DNA of 64,000 nt from Nymphaea colorata (GCF_008831285.2 NC_045144.1:15549858-15613857); one strand, 5' to 3'; positions 11,761 to 29,093 are shown, counted from the first letter of the stretch. Numbers and translations are program-made. Notes: generated from the sequence alone by a model not told the origin.

Positions 11761-12143
11761 TAGGGATATCAATGGATTGGATTCGGATCAGATATCTGCG
11801 TTTTTGGATATTCACATTTGGATTTGAAATGAATAAAGAAAAGTCATATCTGAATCCGATTTTTATATTCATATCGGATTCTGAATCCCAATTTTGAACC
11901 AGATTTTGTCAATTTTCAAAATGTACTGGCATTGGATATAGGATATTTGTCTAAAAATAAATCAAATCCAAATCCGATCAGATATTTATATATATCCAAA
12001 TCTGATTAGATGTCATTTCTTAAATCTAAATCTGATCCGACTTCTTAATTGGATATTAAATTTTTTTCCATATCCGTTTTTTTCAGATCAATTCAGTTGG
12101 ATATCTAATCCAAATCAGATATATTGACATCCCTAGCCATGAG
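11753..12143. mobile_element. 375-bp hAT-like non-autonomous element (MITE)
   Basis: The body 11,761-12,135 begins TAGGGATATCAATGG and ends TTGACATCCCTA, an inverted pair. It is full of alternating GGAT/ATCC-type words such as ATCCGATCAGATAT. It is flanked by 8-bp repeats GCCACGAG (11,753-11,760) and GCCATGAG (12,136-12,143), one mismatch, the duplication length of hAT elements. Copy B has one uninterrupted GCCACGAG followed by the same flank near 32,755, an empty site that supports insertion after the duplication. No transposase is encoded. Confidence 0.8.
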
Positions 12144-13878
12144 TCAAGGTTGGCGCAGCTTGCGCTTGACTGGCCCAACCCGGCCTGACTCAGCGCAACT
12201 CGGCCCGACTCGGCCTGTTGGGAGGTCATTACAAATGCATGAGGTCTTTCAACATTGGTTGCAAGATTAATAGACTTTTGTGAGGGCTTGAGGACACTAG
12301 AATAATCACTATGAGAATAACTTAAAAAAGCATCAAACCAGAGGCAAAAATTGAACAAAATTCAATTTGATCCACCTGAGAAATAATTAGCAGATGGTAA
12401 ACATGAATGAAGTTTGGTTTGCTAACTAAAATGATTTCTTAAGGATGCATTCTTTTTTCTAGAGACAAGTCCATAATAAGTTGACTGACAAAAATAAAGA
12501 ACAATTCTTTTAAATTCAAGTTTACTTCTAGTTGTAAAAGAATAAAATTCCACCATGACTATAACGCTCAGTAGACGTCTGAAATTAATTCAAGAAAGCT
12601 TGAGATTGCATCCAAATCCCAAACTTGTGAGCATGTGTTACCACTTGTTTTCTCCTTTGCTTATAACATTGTCTTATTTTGTAGTATCAAACCGTCCTCA
12701 ATTGGCAAACCTTAACCAGATTTCAAATGAGGTTAAGAAAAGAAAGCAAAAACTGAAGCTAATTTTGAGTATCATTTCCCTCCTTTAAGAGAGTATAAGA
12801 GAGGTGCATGGAATATAAGAGAGGTGCATGCACTATCAAAACCTCATATGAAACATCCTGCAACGTCATTGGATAGAAATCCAAAAATGTCTCCCATGTG
12901 GGTCATAATTGTCTGATCAACGCCAGAATGCTTCAATTCTTCAAGTTTTGGGCGAAAGTCATTTACAATTCTTCATGAGTTATTCAGAAGATTAAAAAGA
13001 TTTATGACCAATCATCTGGTGGAGATTAAGGATTATTAAGGATGTTGCACATTCACCACGTAAGTTGAAAATCTCTTTGCTTTCATTTTGAAGAGGGGAC
13101 ATTCAATTTGAGAATCTTTGACAAGTTTACATTATTGATCTTGTAACAAAGGCCATGGTTGTTCATTTTCATTAGACCAAGATAATTCTAAGTCTTCTAG
13201 GCAGGGCTTCCCGTCTAAAGAAGGTTGAAGCCTCCAACCAACCCTTCAGCCCCTAAGGTAAAGGACCTGCTTTGATGCCTCAAGATGCCGCCTTCACAGC
13301 ATTTCAACTTGCGGCCTTGACAACCCCCCATTTGCAACACAAAGAGTTAATACTTCAGAGAATGAAGTTCGAAACGAAAACTGATCGCCTGTCCCTACCT
13401 GATCGTGCCAACCCCTGTAGGAATAACTTATGCTTAAACTCTAAATCCTTACGCTCGCTCTTACCCTACACAAATCCTTACCACCTGACTACTACATCTA
13501 TCGCTCTCTTTAATGAACACTGGCCATCAAACATTCAAAAAGAAATGACACTGGTTTTTTTCTAACTAGTAGCGAAAATCTAGTTTCCATAGCTTTAGAA
13601 ATATAATATAATAGAATGGTTGACAAATTGTCGTCCATAACACAATTTTCTTGCTAGCTGGCATTTTATTAAGGTTCAAAATTTCTAAAGGAGAAAAGTC
13701 AAACTCCTCTTTCCTTTTTTAACTTTAATAGTTTTTTACAACCATTTGATCCGACTGGATTGTGACATAGATGTTTCAGGTTTCAAATAAACGATTCTAC
13801 AATGCACGTCCATAACCTACAAACAGGCATAAATTAGTTTATTTTAACCACTTATATAAGCGATTGCTTTTAAAGGCT
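12144..13878. other. non-coding part of copy A
   Basis: A low-complexity start (words like CGGCCTGACTC) is followed by AT-rich DNA partly shared with copy B (33,300-34,860) and partly private, with a short tandem repeat of the word GAGAGGTGCATG near 12,790-12,830. The 97-codon frame near 13,272 is broken by deletion in copy B and is not called. Confidence 0.5.
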
Positions 13879-17013
<3,135 letters not shown>

Positions 17014-17549
17014 AGTACCATAAGTCCATAAAAACCAATGCCAAGTACATTCGTCCTCTAATTACTCTGTATAACTAATATCCTATGCCAGCTACAAACA
17101 CTACAACATTTTGATAAGCACCATATATGCAAAGGGCTGCGCACCATATATGCACAGGGATGCATACGAGCTGAGTCAAGCACGACTCAACTCAAAAAAC
17201 TCAAGCTCAAAATTGAGTCAAGCTCAGCATAACAAGCTCGTGATCAACTCAACAATACAAGATCGAGCTTGAACTCAACTCCTTAAACTCATTTATGTAT
17301 ATAATCATGTCTTGTTTTTATAACTCATTAACTAGTTTAGTTGTTACTTGTTTAACTATTTTCTCACTATCATTCAACATAGAGGTGAGTCAAGTATAAA
17401 AGAATCTAAGTTCTTACAACTCGAAGTCAGCTTGTTTAACATTTTGTTTATAAACAAGTCGAGTTTAGATGAACGACTTCGAGTCTAGATCAAACCAGCT
17501 CACCTCATTGTACAGCCTTATACCTGCACAGGCATGTGTGCATGTAGAG

Positions 17550-17588
<39 letters not shown>

Positions 17589-17692
17589 CCAACTTGCATA
17601 TGAAAACTTGCATGTTCTAACACTAAATAAGCGAGTGTGCTATGATCCAAGGCAGAAACATGCGACTCAGGAGGCATCCAATAGTTTCCACA
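17014..17692. other. 3' flank of PCD gene A with low-complexity repeat
   Basis: Includes a stretch (about 17,160-17,480) of repeated words like GAGCTTGAACTCAA and ACTCAAGCTC, and a GA tract at about 17,553-17,583. Both are shared with copy B near 35,040-35,340, so they predate the duplication. No gene is seen. Confidence 0.55.
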
Positions 17693-20600
17693 TCAGTCCA
17701 TTCTCGGTTTTGCTTTTCGTCTTAAAAGAGGATTCAGATCAAGGGCGTCAATTTTTGCAGCTAGTATAAAGTCATTCTCAGTGAGTCCACCTGTCAAAAA
17801 CAGATTAGTGAGGCAATAACAGTCTTGATGCAATCAACTCTAGCTTTCAATGCTTTTGACAAAATCGTCATTTATGAAGGACAAACAATAAGCAGTACAA
17901 ACAACCTTAAAGGGGCTGTTTGGCAACAATAACACAACTTTACTATCCCATGAATTTGCCTATAAAATAGAGCAGAAGATTCATAAAACACTTGTAATGG
18001 TGTTCTATAAATCTATCTCATTTTTGGGACAGGTTCATGAGACAGTAACAGAATGCTACTGTTGCCCAACAACCCCTAGAGTACATGGATTTCATCATTT
18101 AACATTGGGAAGAATTTAGTCATTTGATCTTGAAACTCACAGGACAAGTTGTTCCCTCCAATAAGCTCTATTAACACCATCCTAACAGCTTTCTTAGTTT
18201 GCCAAGTACCACGGTTAGAATGAAAAGCAAGAGATGAAAAGCAAGAGACCATATTTAACCTAGTTCAAGAATTTAAGTGAATGGCTCCGCTGGAATAGAG
18301 TGAAACCTAAACATGAATTAAGTTTCACATGGGAGCTGACGGGGAGCATGTAGAGAGACAGTTTATGTGGATCACAAACTCATGAGATCCCCTCAACCTG
18401 GTATCATGACATACAAAAGTTAATCCCATTAGACGAGTGAAGCTCTGGCAGGCACATTGGGTGTTGGTTCACCTAGTGAACCAGTCAAGACAAGATGTCC
18501 CAACATGAAACAACAGCATGTCCAACATGAAAATTGATGGGAAGTGCACACTTGTGAACAATCAAAAGAGAGATATAAAGTGGATTGTGGAGAAATAACT
18601 AGATTAAGTATGATTTTTAAGTTAAATAAATACTTCTACGGTAAGTATAAAAGAGAAATTTAAAATGTCCTCTCTCCTAAAATTCAGTTGATTGAAATGT
18701 CTTCCTGGTAAAGAACTTTCTACATTTAGTGAGATCCTCTTAGAAACAGTTCCCCAAACACAAAACATAGCCAGACTCTAGTTAGAACACTATTTTGTGA
18801 GTTTACTAGACTTATAAATTCAAGGAACTCCTCTTAGCTTATCATTAATAGAAGTATAGAGCCGAGAAGGATTATGTGTATGTGTACTGTTTCCTCCCTT
18901 ATGATGGAGAAACCTCACAATTCAGCTACCTGAGTAAATTCCATTAACTTTACAGGCTTACCAGCTGAGTGTGTCCAAATGTCAATCTTGACATTGTTCC
19001 AGCCGACAAGATGAAGATCGGGATGATGCCCTGCAGTAAGACGAAGAAATGTGAGGTTACTTCATCCTGATACAGCCAAGATAAATGGTTCACTGTACTT
19101 TTACCTGATGTCCATATTTTCTTTATTTCTCAATTACATAATAGCAATGTTGTAAAAGGCATATTATAATGTGTATCGGTCGGGCCGACCTATACAACGT
19201 ATTGTAAAATTATTTTTAATCCAAAAGATTAAGAAAAATCAGAAAAAAAAATTAAAAAAAATAATGAAAAATTTGTTCTACATAAAAAAAACTCATCACA
19301 CACATAATAATGAACATTCATGATTCATCATTCATAAACCATAATATGTTACCACTAGATTAAGAAAATAAAACATCTTCATAAAATTAAATAGAAACCT
19401 ATGGTAAACTTTAGAAATAATAGAAATATATATATAAAACTTGAAATTGACAGATTGTATACCTTTTGTAGATAAAGAAACAGAAAAGCCCTCTTCTTCC
19501 AAACACAAATGAGTTTCCAAATCTTCCTCCAAAGAGGCAATTTCTACCTCAAATCGACAATTTATTTGGCAATTTCTCTCCAAAACAGGCAAAAAACTCT
19601 CTTTACAAAGTTCTTAGAAGTGTAAGAAATGAAGGGGAAGAAACAGCTCTAAAAAAGGAATCAATCAAAAGGGGCATCATGACTCTTTTTAAAAAATTGC
19701 ACTGTATCATTACGGGCTGATACAGCTGCCATATTGTAAGATACCAATAATATACATACAATAGATATGCAAACTGTGTATCGTAGTTGTATGGTATAGG
19801 TTTGACAACCCATATGATATATGTCGTACGATAAGCCTCCATATCGTATATGGATAACACTGCATATGAGATCATTCTCCAGTAATCAGTGCAGAAATTA
19901 GTTAAGCGATTTATGAGTAAAGATGAAAAAATATAAATGCACACAACCAACTGAAAGAACATTAGAAAGACCGAATAAGAGAAGATCTAATAAAAAATGC
20001 ACACTACCAGCTGAACAAAAGCATTAAAAAGTTTGAATAAGAAAAATCCAATAGGAAATGCACAAAATAACCGAATAAAAGCATTAAAAATAAGGAACAG
20101 AAAAGACCCAGTCAGACAAAATTTTATATGAACAGGACAAGAATAAAAGGGCTTTCACCAAATTCATCTCTGCCTTGTCGCTAATAACGAGTTTGTCCCT
20201 GCCTGCCCTTACTTTTCCAAGTTACTTCATGAGGTTAATTCTGTTATTTTTTCCCCTTTTCAGTAAGTACACTTGAAAAAGAAAGACAAGAATGATCCAG
20301 TAGAATGAAAAAAATTATCATATAGCATATAAGCATCTTGCTAAGTGAACAACTATTGTAAGCCTTTAACCTTGACTGAAGTAGCAAAAGGATGGAGTTC
20401 AGCAAAGTGCAAATGTAGGGGAAGACTTGTCCATAGTGACATGGCATGATTGAATGTTCTGGTTCAAATGAACCTACTAATTATTAGTTATCACACACAA
20501 ACTTAAAGAGTCAAACATTTTCACAAGAATTTTTATGTAAAGCTAAATAAAATATCAGATGCTTTTATCAACAATTTTATGGTCTGATGAGAGTTGGATT

Positions 20601-23600
20601 CCATATCCAACATTGCAATCTGACAGAATTAGCGTCCAATTTAGAGTCAGTTTTTGAAATAGTGCCATAGGCATATCTCAGGGTCATCGTGACAGCATAA
20701 TAGCCTTAAAAGAATGAGCCCTTCAACAAGTTTTATTGACAGCTGTTTGATTCAACTTCAGCAAACCACACTAGAATTTTTTAACACAAAAGAAGAAATT
20801 AGGAAGGCATTTAAACCATAAGAAAGAACGAATTGACAAAAGAATATGCCAAAGCAAAAAACTAGCTAACTGTGAGTAGCAACATGACTTTCTTAAATAG
20901 AAAATACATATCTCAGTCAGTAGATTAAAGACTACTTTGAAGTTTGAATTAACACATATAAGTTTCATCAACATAAAATAATTATGATCTTTTTCCAAAA
21001 TGGTAATATCAGAGGTATGAAAACAATACTTGCTCAACCCCATGCATGTTTTACGCGCATTCACTGTCAGTGTGATGTTTATGTTAATTGTTAACTCACA
21101 TGAAACAAGGTAGAGAAGTAAACTTCTAGAGCACAAGAAAGTCCTACGAAGACTACCTTATGTCACTGACACCTTATAGTTTATACATTATTTGGAAAGG
21201 CATATAGAGAGATTCATTGGTTTTTAGTTCTGGTTTCTTTATATTTATTTCTCTATTTTATACTCAGTGACAGCATTCGTTTTTCTGACACAGTTCAACT
21301 TGCTTAGACGTGCATCAACAGGACCTTGTAGTGAAAGTCTATACGTTTCAGAACTGTGACTGAATTACACAAGCAACATGCATGAACTATACTGACTAAC
21401 ATACTATTTTCATTCTAACACCTGTTACCACATCTTATTGTTGTTGACCATGATAAAATCTAAACCATACACCTGTTCACATTTCCATCCAGATTCGGTC
21501 TCAGACTTGCCTAGAAATAGAGACAGTCTCAAATTAGCCATGTTTCAACCTATAACTTCTACCTTCCAGGCCTAGTTAGACCTTAATCAAATGGCAGACC
21601 CTTATGCCGTTGCCTCCATGATCTGTATAGTCCCAGTAGGGCTGTCCAAATGGTTCCCACCAAACACAAACCAACCATGGAGCATATTTTTTACAGCAAA
21701 GAGTGATTTAGATTAAAGAAGTATTACATTGATTGTCGAGAAGACAAGTCTACCCAAGAGGACAGCTGCATTTAGCCGTGATTCATCCTTTGCACCCTTT
21801 TCACTTCTTTCTTCTTCTCTGGGTGGATAAGACCAGGATTACCTTGACATTCACGGGATATACACTGGCTACCCTGGTAGGTAGTAGTTGAGGTGCCCTT
21901 TTGACCACTAGATGGCTAAGGAGTACACCCAGCTCAGATCTTGTAGAAAGGGATGCAAACTGGTGGTTTTCAACTTTCAACCCTTCCCATATGGCTTTAA
22001 GTTTTTGAGGTTACCTATCTACATTTTTTTGTACATATACCTGCCCTTTTTTCTCTCTCCCTGGTTTCTCAACAATCTCTATCGAGAGGTATCAAGAGAT
22101 CTTTGGTTTTGTAACTAATATGTTTCTTCCTTGTTTTCTAAAAGTGAACAGCATACTCTAGCTTACAAATAATGTTCCCATGTCACAGGTAAAGCTCAAC
22201 TAGGATATACTGGATGGTTAACAATGTCTCAAGACTCTCAACTAGAGCATAGGGAATCAAAGCACTATAAATTATTATAAGCAACAGAAAAGCATCCCTG
22301 ATGCAGAATTTCATGCAACACATATATACAGGAACAAGAAGTACATTCAGATGGATCTGGAAGCAACTTTGAACAGAAATTTATGAGCAATAAGTGGTTC
22401 ATTCCCTGAAAGGCAGAACAAGATGTCCTGTTCTATTGTTCCCAGAACAGGTAAAATAGAATGTCCTCTTCTCAAGTAACAAGAATAGCTCAAGAAACAG
22501 TGACAGTATTCATTGAGTGTCCCTTGAGTTACTTCACATATTCCTTCTCATATGCACGTAAGGGTATGTTTTCACATGTTCTGCATCTGAGGTTTGCATC
22601 CATTTTGATGGAACAAAACTGCAGAATTCCAGTTCAGTGCCACAACAACAAATTAAACATATTCAACCAGGTTATATCATTGCAAATGCATCATAGAAGG
22701 AGAAGACAAATATAAAAATTGAATTTCTTTCACCCGATATGAAAAATCTGCTGTGAAGTGAATAGATTGATGAAAAGAAAAAGAAGCTACCTTCAGCTTC
22801 TGCAACATTTGCAACCATCTGAAAGAATTCCAATCCCTTGATGAAGGTCTTAACTTTCCATGATTTGTGCAGTTTCAGAACACCTGACTGATTTTGAAGA
22901 TTCCATCCTGGCACCTACAGTTTTGTAGGATTTCACCATCAAGATCTCTTTCTACCTCTTGTTTCTCAAAAAGATATGCCAACACCCTATAGATAAAAAA
23001 TTTCAAGATAAAAGTTATACCTTCTGAATTAACTCAGATGCTGATTCTTCTGTCATAGGATGGAGGTTTTTTGAGTCACATGGTACACATTTCTTCTCTG
23101 ACAAGGCTGTCAATACCAAAGAAAAAAGTAATATTGGAACTTCGACTCATTTAGGGAAGCAAATTTTTCAGTAGACGTTTTAAATGTAATAAGGATCAGT
23201 AGCGGGAAACTTAAATGAATAATGGTTATTTAACCAAATTATAAAGAGAAATGTATCACTGAACATGTGCAATAGAATTCATCTCTAGCACTATAACTTC
23301 TCATAAATGAAAGACATTCCACCATATAAAAAATATATTCTGATCCCAAATCAACATGCACACATGGGCGGCATAGCAGCTGAAACACAGGATGTCATCA
23401 TAAAATGAACTACCTTAGCCAATTATGGGTCGTTGGGAGTGTATAGATCCTCACAGAACCACGACATTCTATATTGCAATGCAACCACTAGAAGAGAGCA
23501 AACAAACTATGCATGTCTATTTTAAGTGAATCAACCATCCCAGGACAGGTGATAAAAACAAAAATGAGGCCTTCTTGTAAAGAAGACATAATATGCTTCA

Positions 23601-24042
23601 AGGGAAAAGCAACTGACAGATTGAGTTGTCAAGTAACATGAGAGTACTGATGAAAATCAATTGGTCGAATGAAATACATAAACTATTTAATGACTTAACG
23701 TAGTAAAAGTCCTTACAAAAGAAGCTTTCAACATCATGACTTGATGCCATAATAAATGTCAGATGAACAGGCTACACAAAAGATGAACAAAGCAACAACG
23801 GTTTGGTTGGCCAAACCCTGGAGGCATAATATAGAGTGGTTCTCACAGGCAAGGATCATCAAAATGTTGAGTAATGGATGTCTACAGAAAATCTTCAAGA
23901 AAGAAAAAAATCCTCGCACACCTTTAGCTTGACAGCTTCCAAAAAACCGAGATGGTGGTTTCCTGGTTGACAGGACCTTCAGCTGAAATATGTCACTTAA
24001 AAATCCAAATCTATATAAGAACAACTCACTTCCAAGAAACAT
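17693..24042 (-). CDS. pterin-4a-carbinolamine dehydratase, copy A (At1g29810-like)
   Basis: Minus-strand exons, 5' to 3': 24042-23922, 23106-23021, 22914-22791, 19030-18962, 17790-17693. All have GT...AG borders and join in phase to 165 codons plus TGA. Diagnostic stretches are CVPCDSKNLHPMTEE, LKLHKSWKVKTFIKGLEFF, HHPDLHLVGWNNVKIDIW and THSAGGLTENDFILAAKID. The HHP motif and the later His and Asp match the catalytic residues of the PCD/DCoH family, which dehydrates 4a-hydroxy-tetrahydropterin. Plant members have been linked to mitochondria or plastids and to molybdenum-cofactor enzymes. The N-terminus MFLGSELFLYRFGFLSD could be a targeting peptide. The start is not settled: an ATG at 25,528 could open an upstream exon. 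The largest intron is 3.76 kb. Confidence 0.88.
19144..19864. mobile_element. old TIR-type repeat in a PCD intron
   Basis: A block rich in CGTATCG/CGATACG-like words opens with GCAATGTTGTAAAAGGC and closes with GATAACACTGC, an imperfect inverted pair. It is present in both copies (B: about 36,904 to 43,103, split by the copia element), so it predates the duplication. No flanking duplication could be fixed and the class is unknown. Confidence 0.4.
19865..22790. other. PCD-A intron sequence
   Basis: AT-rich intron DNA colinear with copy B apart from the private insertions there. A 121-codon minus-strand open frame near 20,771-21,136 is also open in copy B, but it begins at TTG and lies wholly in the intron, so it is not called. 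Confidence 0.6.
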
Positions 24043-26003
24043 CAAAGAAGAGAAAGAAGCTCAAAGAATAACAAGGAAGAATTATAAGCCTCTGGTCTAG
24101 TTATATACAGCCCCATATCCAGGAAAATGGAAAAGCTTTAACAAAAACAAAGTCATAGACCAGACCACAAATGGAATGATCAAAATCATGTGCAGCAAAA
24201 CTTAAACAAAAACTCCATGACTACCTGGCCATGTTAAGAACTCTGTTCTGAAAGGATAATCAAGCAACTAAAACATAATATTTCATCCGTTAGGATACAC
24301 CCATAGTTTAACCACATATTCGCTTCTAAGCAGCACTTTCATATTTGAAAACCTGAAAAGGTATTGCATCTGATGGGACATGCCTTCTACATGTAACTGC
24401 AACTAATTTAACATTTCATAAAGAAGGAAAACTCGTTGTGACTCTTTGAATTACAGTCACCAAGGCCACCAAAACCACATATCTCAATATCCACACGAAA
24501 TTATTCAAAAGAATCAGCCGATCTCTCACTAGACACACAGCTTTTGAAAACATTACAAGTAAAACAATGTAATTGTTATACATCTATAACATAAAATGAG
24601 TAATCATGGTTCATATAGCATCCTTTGCTTGGAAGATGGGGTTCCGCAGAATGTGGAACGTAATTGTTCTTTCAGATGAATAAAAAGAAGATCACCTTGA
24701 GTTCCTCAAATTTTGTGGGGCAAGGAAGTGAAACTGCTTACATTATCCTACTGCATCTAATCCCATCGGTTTGTTGGTAATATCTTTTAGAACTGTACAT
24801 TCGTGATTAAAGTAGTTCAGGCGAGGACCTGGTACAGTTGTCTGAGTGCACATGCCTCTTTATCACATCATCCAGTGCAGGTTGTGTTCTGAACCAATAT
24901 TGCACCTTTCTGTCCGATAGAAACTACAGTAGCCAATTTGTTGTTTCTTAGGCAGGACGTACGTTGCATAAATGCCAAATCATGCAAAATCTTATTACTG
25001 TAGTTTTAAACTTCAAACATGACCACCAGTACTTATTTTCGTGTTTTCAGCAAAGATAAGATCGTCGCCACATTCGTTTTAACATAACCGAGTAGCCTTT
25101 TTTCATCACGTCCAGTTTCGGAAGGAGCTTCGAAGAACTTCGTCGGCCTTAACCAACCACCTAGATAATTCCCATCATTTACTTTAAGGAACCAGAACAC
25201 AATTTTGTGCTCTGGAAGAAGGAATAACCAGAGCTACCAAGAAGCACCCAACAAGAAAACAGAAGGAACCAAAATTCAGAAAGGAAGAAAAAACAGAAAC
25301 GATTCGAAAAAGAGAAGTACCACAATCCGTGGCTTCCGAGGGCGGATTGGTGGACATTTCGGCCCTCGATTCCACTCCAAATCTACAACCGAATCAAAAG
25401 CAAACTTGAGACAGAGAGAGAGAGGTTTGGGTGGGGTGGGGGTGGGGCTCGGGGAGAGAAAGAAAGAGACAGAGAGAGAGGACCTCGGAGAGACGAAGAA
25501 AGAGTCGCGGTCGCAACGCGGCACTCATTATGGCGTCGTCGCTAAAAACTCACGGAGAGCGGTTCGGTTCACGGCCACCGCCTCACAGAGCCACGCATCC
25601 GTCGAAGCGTGGAATCTCCCCCAAACGTTGGACGAAACATCGCCAGACCTCGAGTCCCCGCCACCCTTCTCTCGCGATTGCCCGCACCGACCCAAACGGT
25701 CCGGATTCGGGCCGAATTTAATCTCTATCATATTCACCTCAATTCGATTTTATATAAATAGATTTAAATCCATAAATGGTCGGAAGCCTCTCCCTTAATC
25801 CAGGCCTGGATTCAGGCCAGACATTTATCGACAATGATAAATTTGTTCCCAAATCCAAACCCGGATCAAGGTTCACATTTATTGGCAATGACAAATTTTG
25901 ATAAAATAATCCAACAATAAGATGATTTATTTTTAGTAAAATTGTGTTTGTAATAATGCGTTAACCATTCAAAAAATTAAAAGCAACAAGCATGAACTGG
26001 TTG
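24043..26003 (-). promoter_or_regulatory. presumed first exon, leader and promoter of PCD gene A
   Basis: GC-richer, GA-rich block at about 25,200-25,700, closely matched by 54,780-55,270 in copy B, as expected of a leader and promoter. Read on the minus strand, an ATG at 25,528-25,526 opens a peptide beginning MSAALRPRLFLRLSE, conserved in copy B and typical in composition of an organelle targeting peptide. After about 19 residues the two copies go out of frame with each other. A weak donor (GAG|GTCC) after residue 15 would join in phase to an acceptor at about 23,986. Not proven. Confidence 0.45.
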
Positions 26004-27259
26004 CAAGCTTTTCTGCATTTGATCATTGTCTATTTTGAGGTTCAGCTTGCACGATGTGCATGTACGTTATAATTGGGATTTTTTTCTATGACCTGAATGT
26101 AATAATTAGCAATTTTAGAGAGAGAGAGAGATGTTCTTGTGGTTTTAGGTATTTGACCTAACAAGCAAAAGTTGTCATATTAATGAGATTAGACACCACT
26201 ACTTAATCAGTTTAGCTACTGAGAGGGAAAAATATGATAAACTTCAATCACAAACTTGACTGGAATTTAGGAAGTGGAGAACATTGTAACTTTGCTTCGT
26301 TCTCATATTTTTGGTTCTAATAATTCCAGTTTCATTTTCTCTAATTTATGTTTATATATGAATAAATAACAGATAGACGTTACATAAATCTTTAAATTAA
26401 ATTGTTATAAGCTTTGATCCATGAATTCAAAAAATGCATTGAACCAGATTTCCATATTCTTGCGTGGCAGTATATCAGTGATTTACATTACTATGATCTT
26501 GAAAAGAAAAAATTAACCCTGGGAACATATCGAAACATTAATAGCATTTTATTTGGTATTTCCAGTTCTTGCGGTATAGATCATGATCATTTTTGGAACA
26601 GCTCCAAAGTCCAAAGTGCCACAGCATCAAACTGCTGGCAGCTTGTTTTGTTCTACTTCAAATGCAATTGGGTTCATTGACATATGTGAATAAATCATGT
26701 TGCCGAGACACATAGTTAAACTGATTAACATCAAATATTCGATTGTTAACTCAATTCAAACAAGTCTTTGTTCACATAAAGTTTACTAAACCGATCTAGA
26801 TCCGTATTTGGTAAATTAAAAGTTAGAATGTTACACCTTTCCAAAACAAAAGGCTTGGCCTTGTTGTTACCATTCTGTGTCATTTAACCAACTAAATGAC
26901 TTCAAAGATTGACTGTGAAACCAAGTAGTTTTGGTTACTTTTGTAAGAAAAGTTTCCCCTGGAATGAGAAAGTGTTTATCGTATGGAAGCAATTACCAAG
27001 TATGATTTGTGTCCTTAAGAAGTTGTTCGACAGCATGGACACTTTGTATGACCGAGCGTCCCATGAACCTACCAAAAGATCGAGGTAGATTCATACAACA
27101 CTAGAACTATTGTTCTATAAACATGCCCCAATCTTTGGTGCATGTTCAAGGGATATTCACCACCAGTCATATCAGCATGATTTTTCTCAAATAATTTTAA
27201 AAAATAAAAATAAATACTTTTTTTTTTAACATCCACAGGTCCGATGTTCTTTCACCAAT

Positions 27260-27402
27260 AGGCTGATAAATACTAACAAAAGGGCAACAAAATGTACACA
27301 CAATGTAAGGGGCACTAGTAATAAAATTTTAGGCTGATAAATATTAACAAAAGGGCAACAAAATGTACACACAGTGTTAGGGGCACTAGTAATAAAATTT
27401 TA
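27260..27402. repeat. two tandem 71-72-bp units
   Basis: Units at 27,260-27,330 and 27,331-27,402 both start AGGCTGATAAATA and end AATAAAATTTT, with a handful of differences. They lie inside the composite block private to copy B. Confidence 0.9.
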
Positions 27403-29093
27403 AGTGAATAGACACCAATATAGAAATGAGAAAACTTGCTCCATGTATCAACATGAAAATAACCGTTGGGTTTGTGTAGGCAATTGCACACATGTGCCTC
27501 TGTCCTACCATTTGTCTTTTACTTACGTTTTTCTTTAAACGTCAGTGAAGGGAAATCATTATTAACATGTAGTGGATCTTGCCACTGGAAATTCCTTGCT
27601 TGGTCGAGTCCAAATGAAGAACCCTATAGCGGTGAAATTTGCTACCAGTATAGATTCATTAAAATGAAAACTTCCAATGACACGTTAGAACAATCAGTGA
27701 AGTCCCTCATCACTAACGAAACATGCCAAACATCAGTAAAGGTATGAGGATATACGGGCATGGATGGATCCACGTCATTGATAGTTGGGTCGTTCGAAAC
27801 CTACAGCGGTGAGATTATTCACCGGTATGGCATCTGCATTAGTGAACTTCCATCAATGCAAAGTTAATGTCAATAAAGGTCAATCATTCTGACGTTTCTT
27901 GTGAAACATCAGTAAATATATATATATAAATCGCCTACATGAACTTTTTAGTGACGTTTTTCTACAAAACGAAAACGTCAATGCTTTTTTTAATTTTTAA
28001 TGGCTTTTTTCTGTGAACGTCACTTAAGGTCTTCAATCTTTAGTAGAAATTTTCAAAAAAACGTCAATAAAAAACTCATTTTCTTTGGTTTTAAGTGATG
28101 TTTTTGTGGAAAACATCAATAAAAAGGTCATGCCCATCAGTGACGTTGCTCGTAAGCGTTAGCAAAAATTTTCAAAATTTTGATCTCCCATATTTTTTTT
28201 TTAAAATTTCAAAAATCTAGTCTTTTAGAGTATAGCAACTGTACAGTTTTTTTTAAAAAAAAATTTCTCCCGTCCTTCCTTTTCCACTCATATTTGACGT
28301 CTGAGTAACTTGAAAATTCTTATTTCTCATTTTTCTTATTCTTATGAACTTTATTTACTTTTTTTTTTGGTCCAAACTGCCAGCCAAATAATCAAAGCTC
28401 CAGAACTCCTTCTATTGAGAAGAATAGTTATGCAAGTTCCTTTGTGTTATAATTGAAGAGGCTTGCAGAGGTGAACATGGTCACCGGTCACGTCAGTAAA
28501 AAATATGATAATATTGTGTCAGTAAAATTGATGCAATTTTAGTGACACAATTTTTTGCCTAAGTAAAAAATGTCAAAATCCATTTTTAGTGACATTTAAT
28601 TTTTCACATGATCAATAATTTTTTTTTTCTAACCTAGTGTGGAAATGTCAGTGAAAGTATCAGCAACACTACTTTCAGTGAATGTCTCCATGCATGGTGG
28701 CATCTACATTTTGTCGGGATGGATCATCATCATCTGCCTTCCTGTGTTGTTCTTTTTTTTTTTCCAGTGACGAAGGACATCCCCATCAATGAGACTGAGA
28801 GAATCTGAAGACAACGCCGGCATTGGAAGAGTATAAGAATACAAAACCAGACGGAGGAAACTGGTTTTCTTTTGAAATAAAAATTTTGCATTAATTAATC
28901 GAACAATGCTGCTTGGCTTTCTAGATTCTACAAACTTTCCAATGTTGATCACTTCTTTATCACCTCAACAGCTTCATCCCCAGATTTGTGGTTTACTCCA
29001 AACCACAATATCCGACTCTCAAACAAGTCTCATCTTGCCAGTATGTCGGCTTAACATTAATTTCTGAGCACAGAAACACTTCAAATTTTAGTA

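Noticed and set aside
13272-13565. 97-codon plus-strand frame in copy A
   Set aside because: The matching part of copy B (near 34,325) is deleted and out of frame, and there is no family match.
20771-21136. 121-codon minus-strand frame, also open in copy B (44,012-44,380)
   Set aside because: It lies inside a PCD intron, starts at TTG and not ATG, and is a hydrophobic AT-rich translation. Shared openness is explained by the recent duplication.
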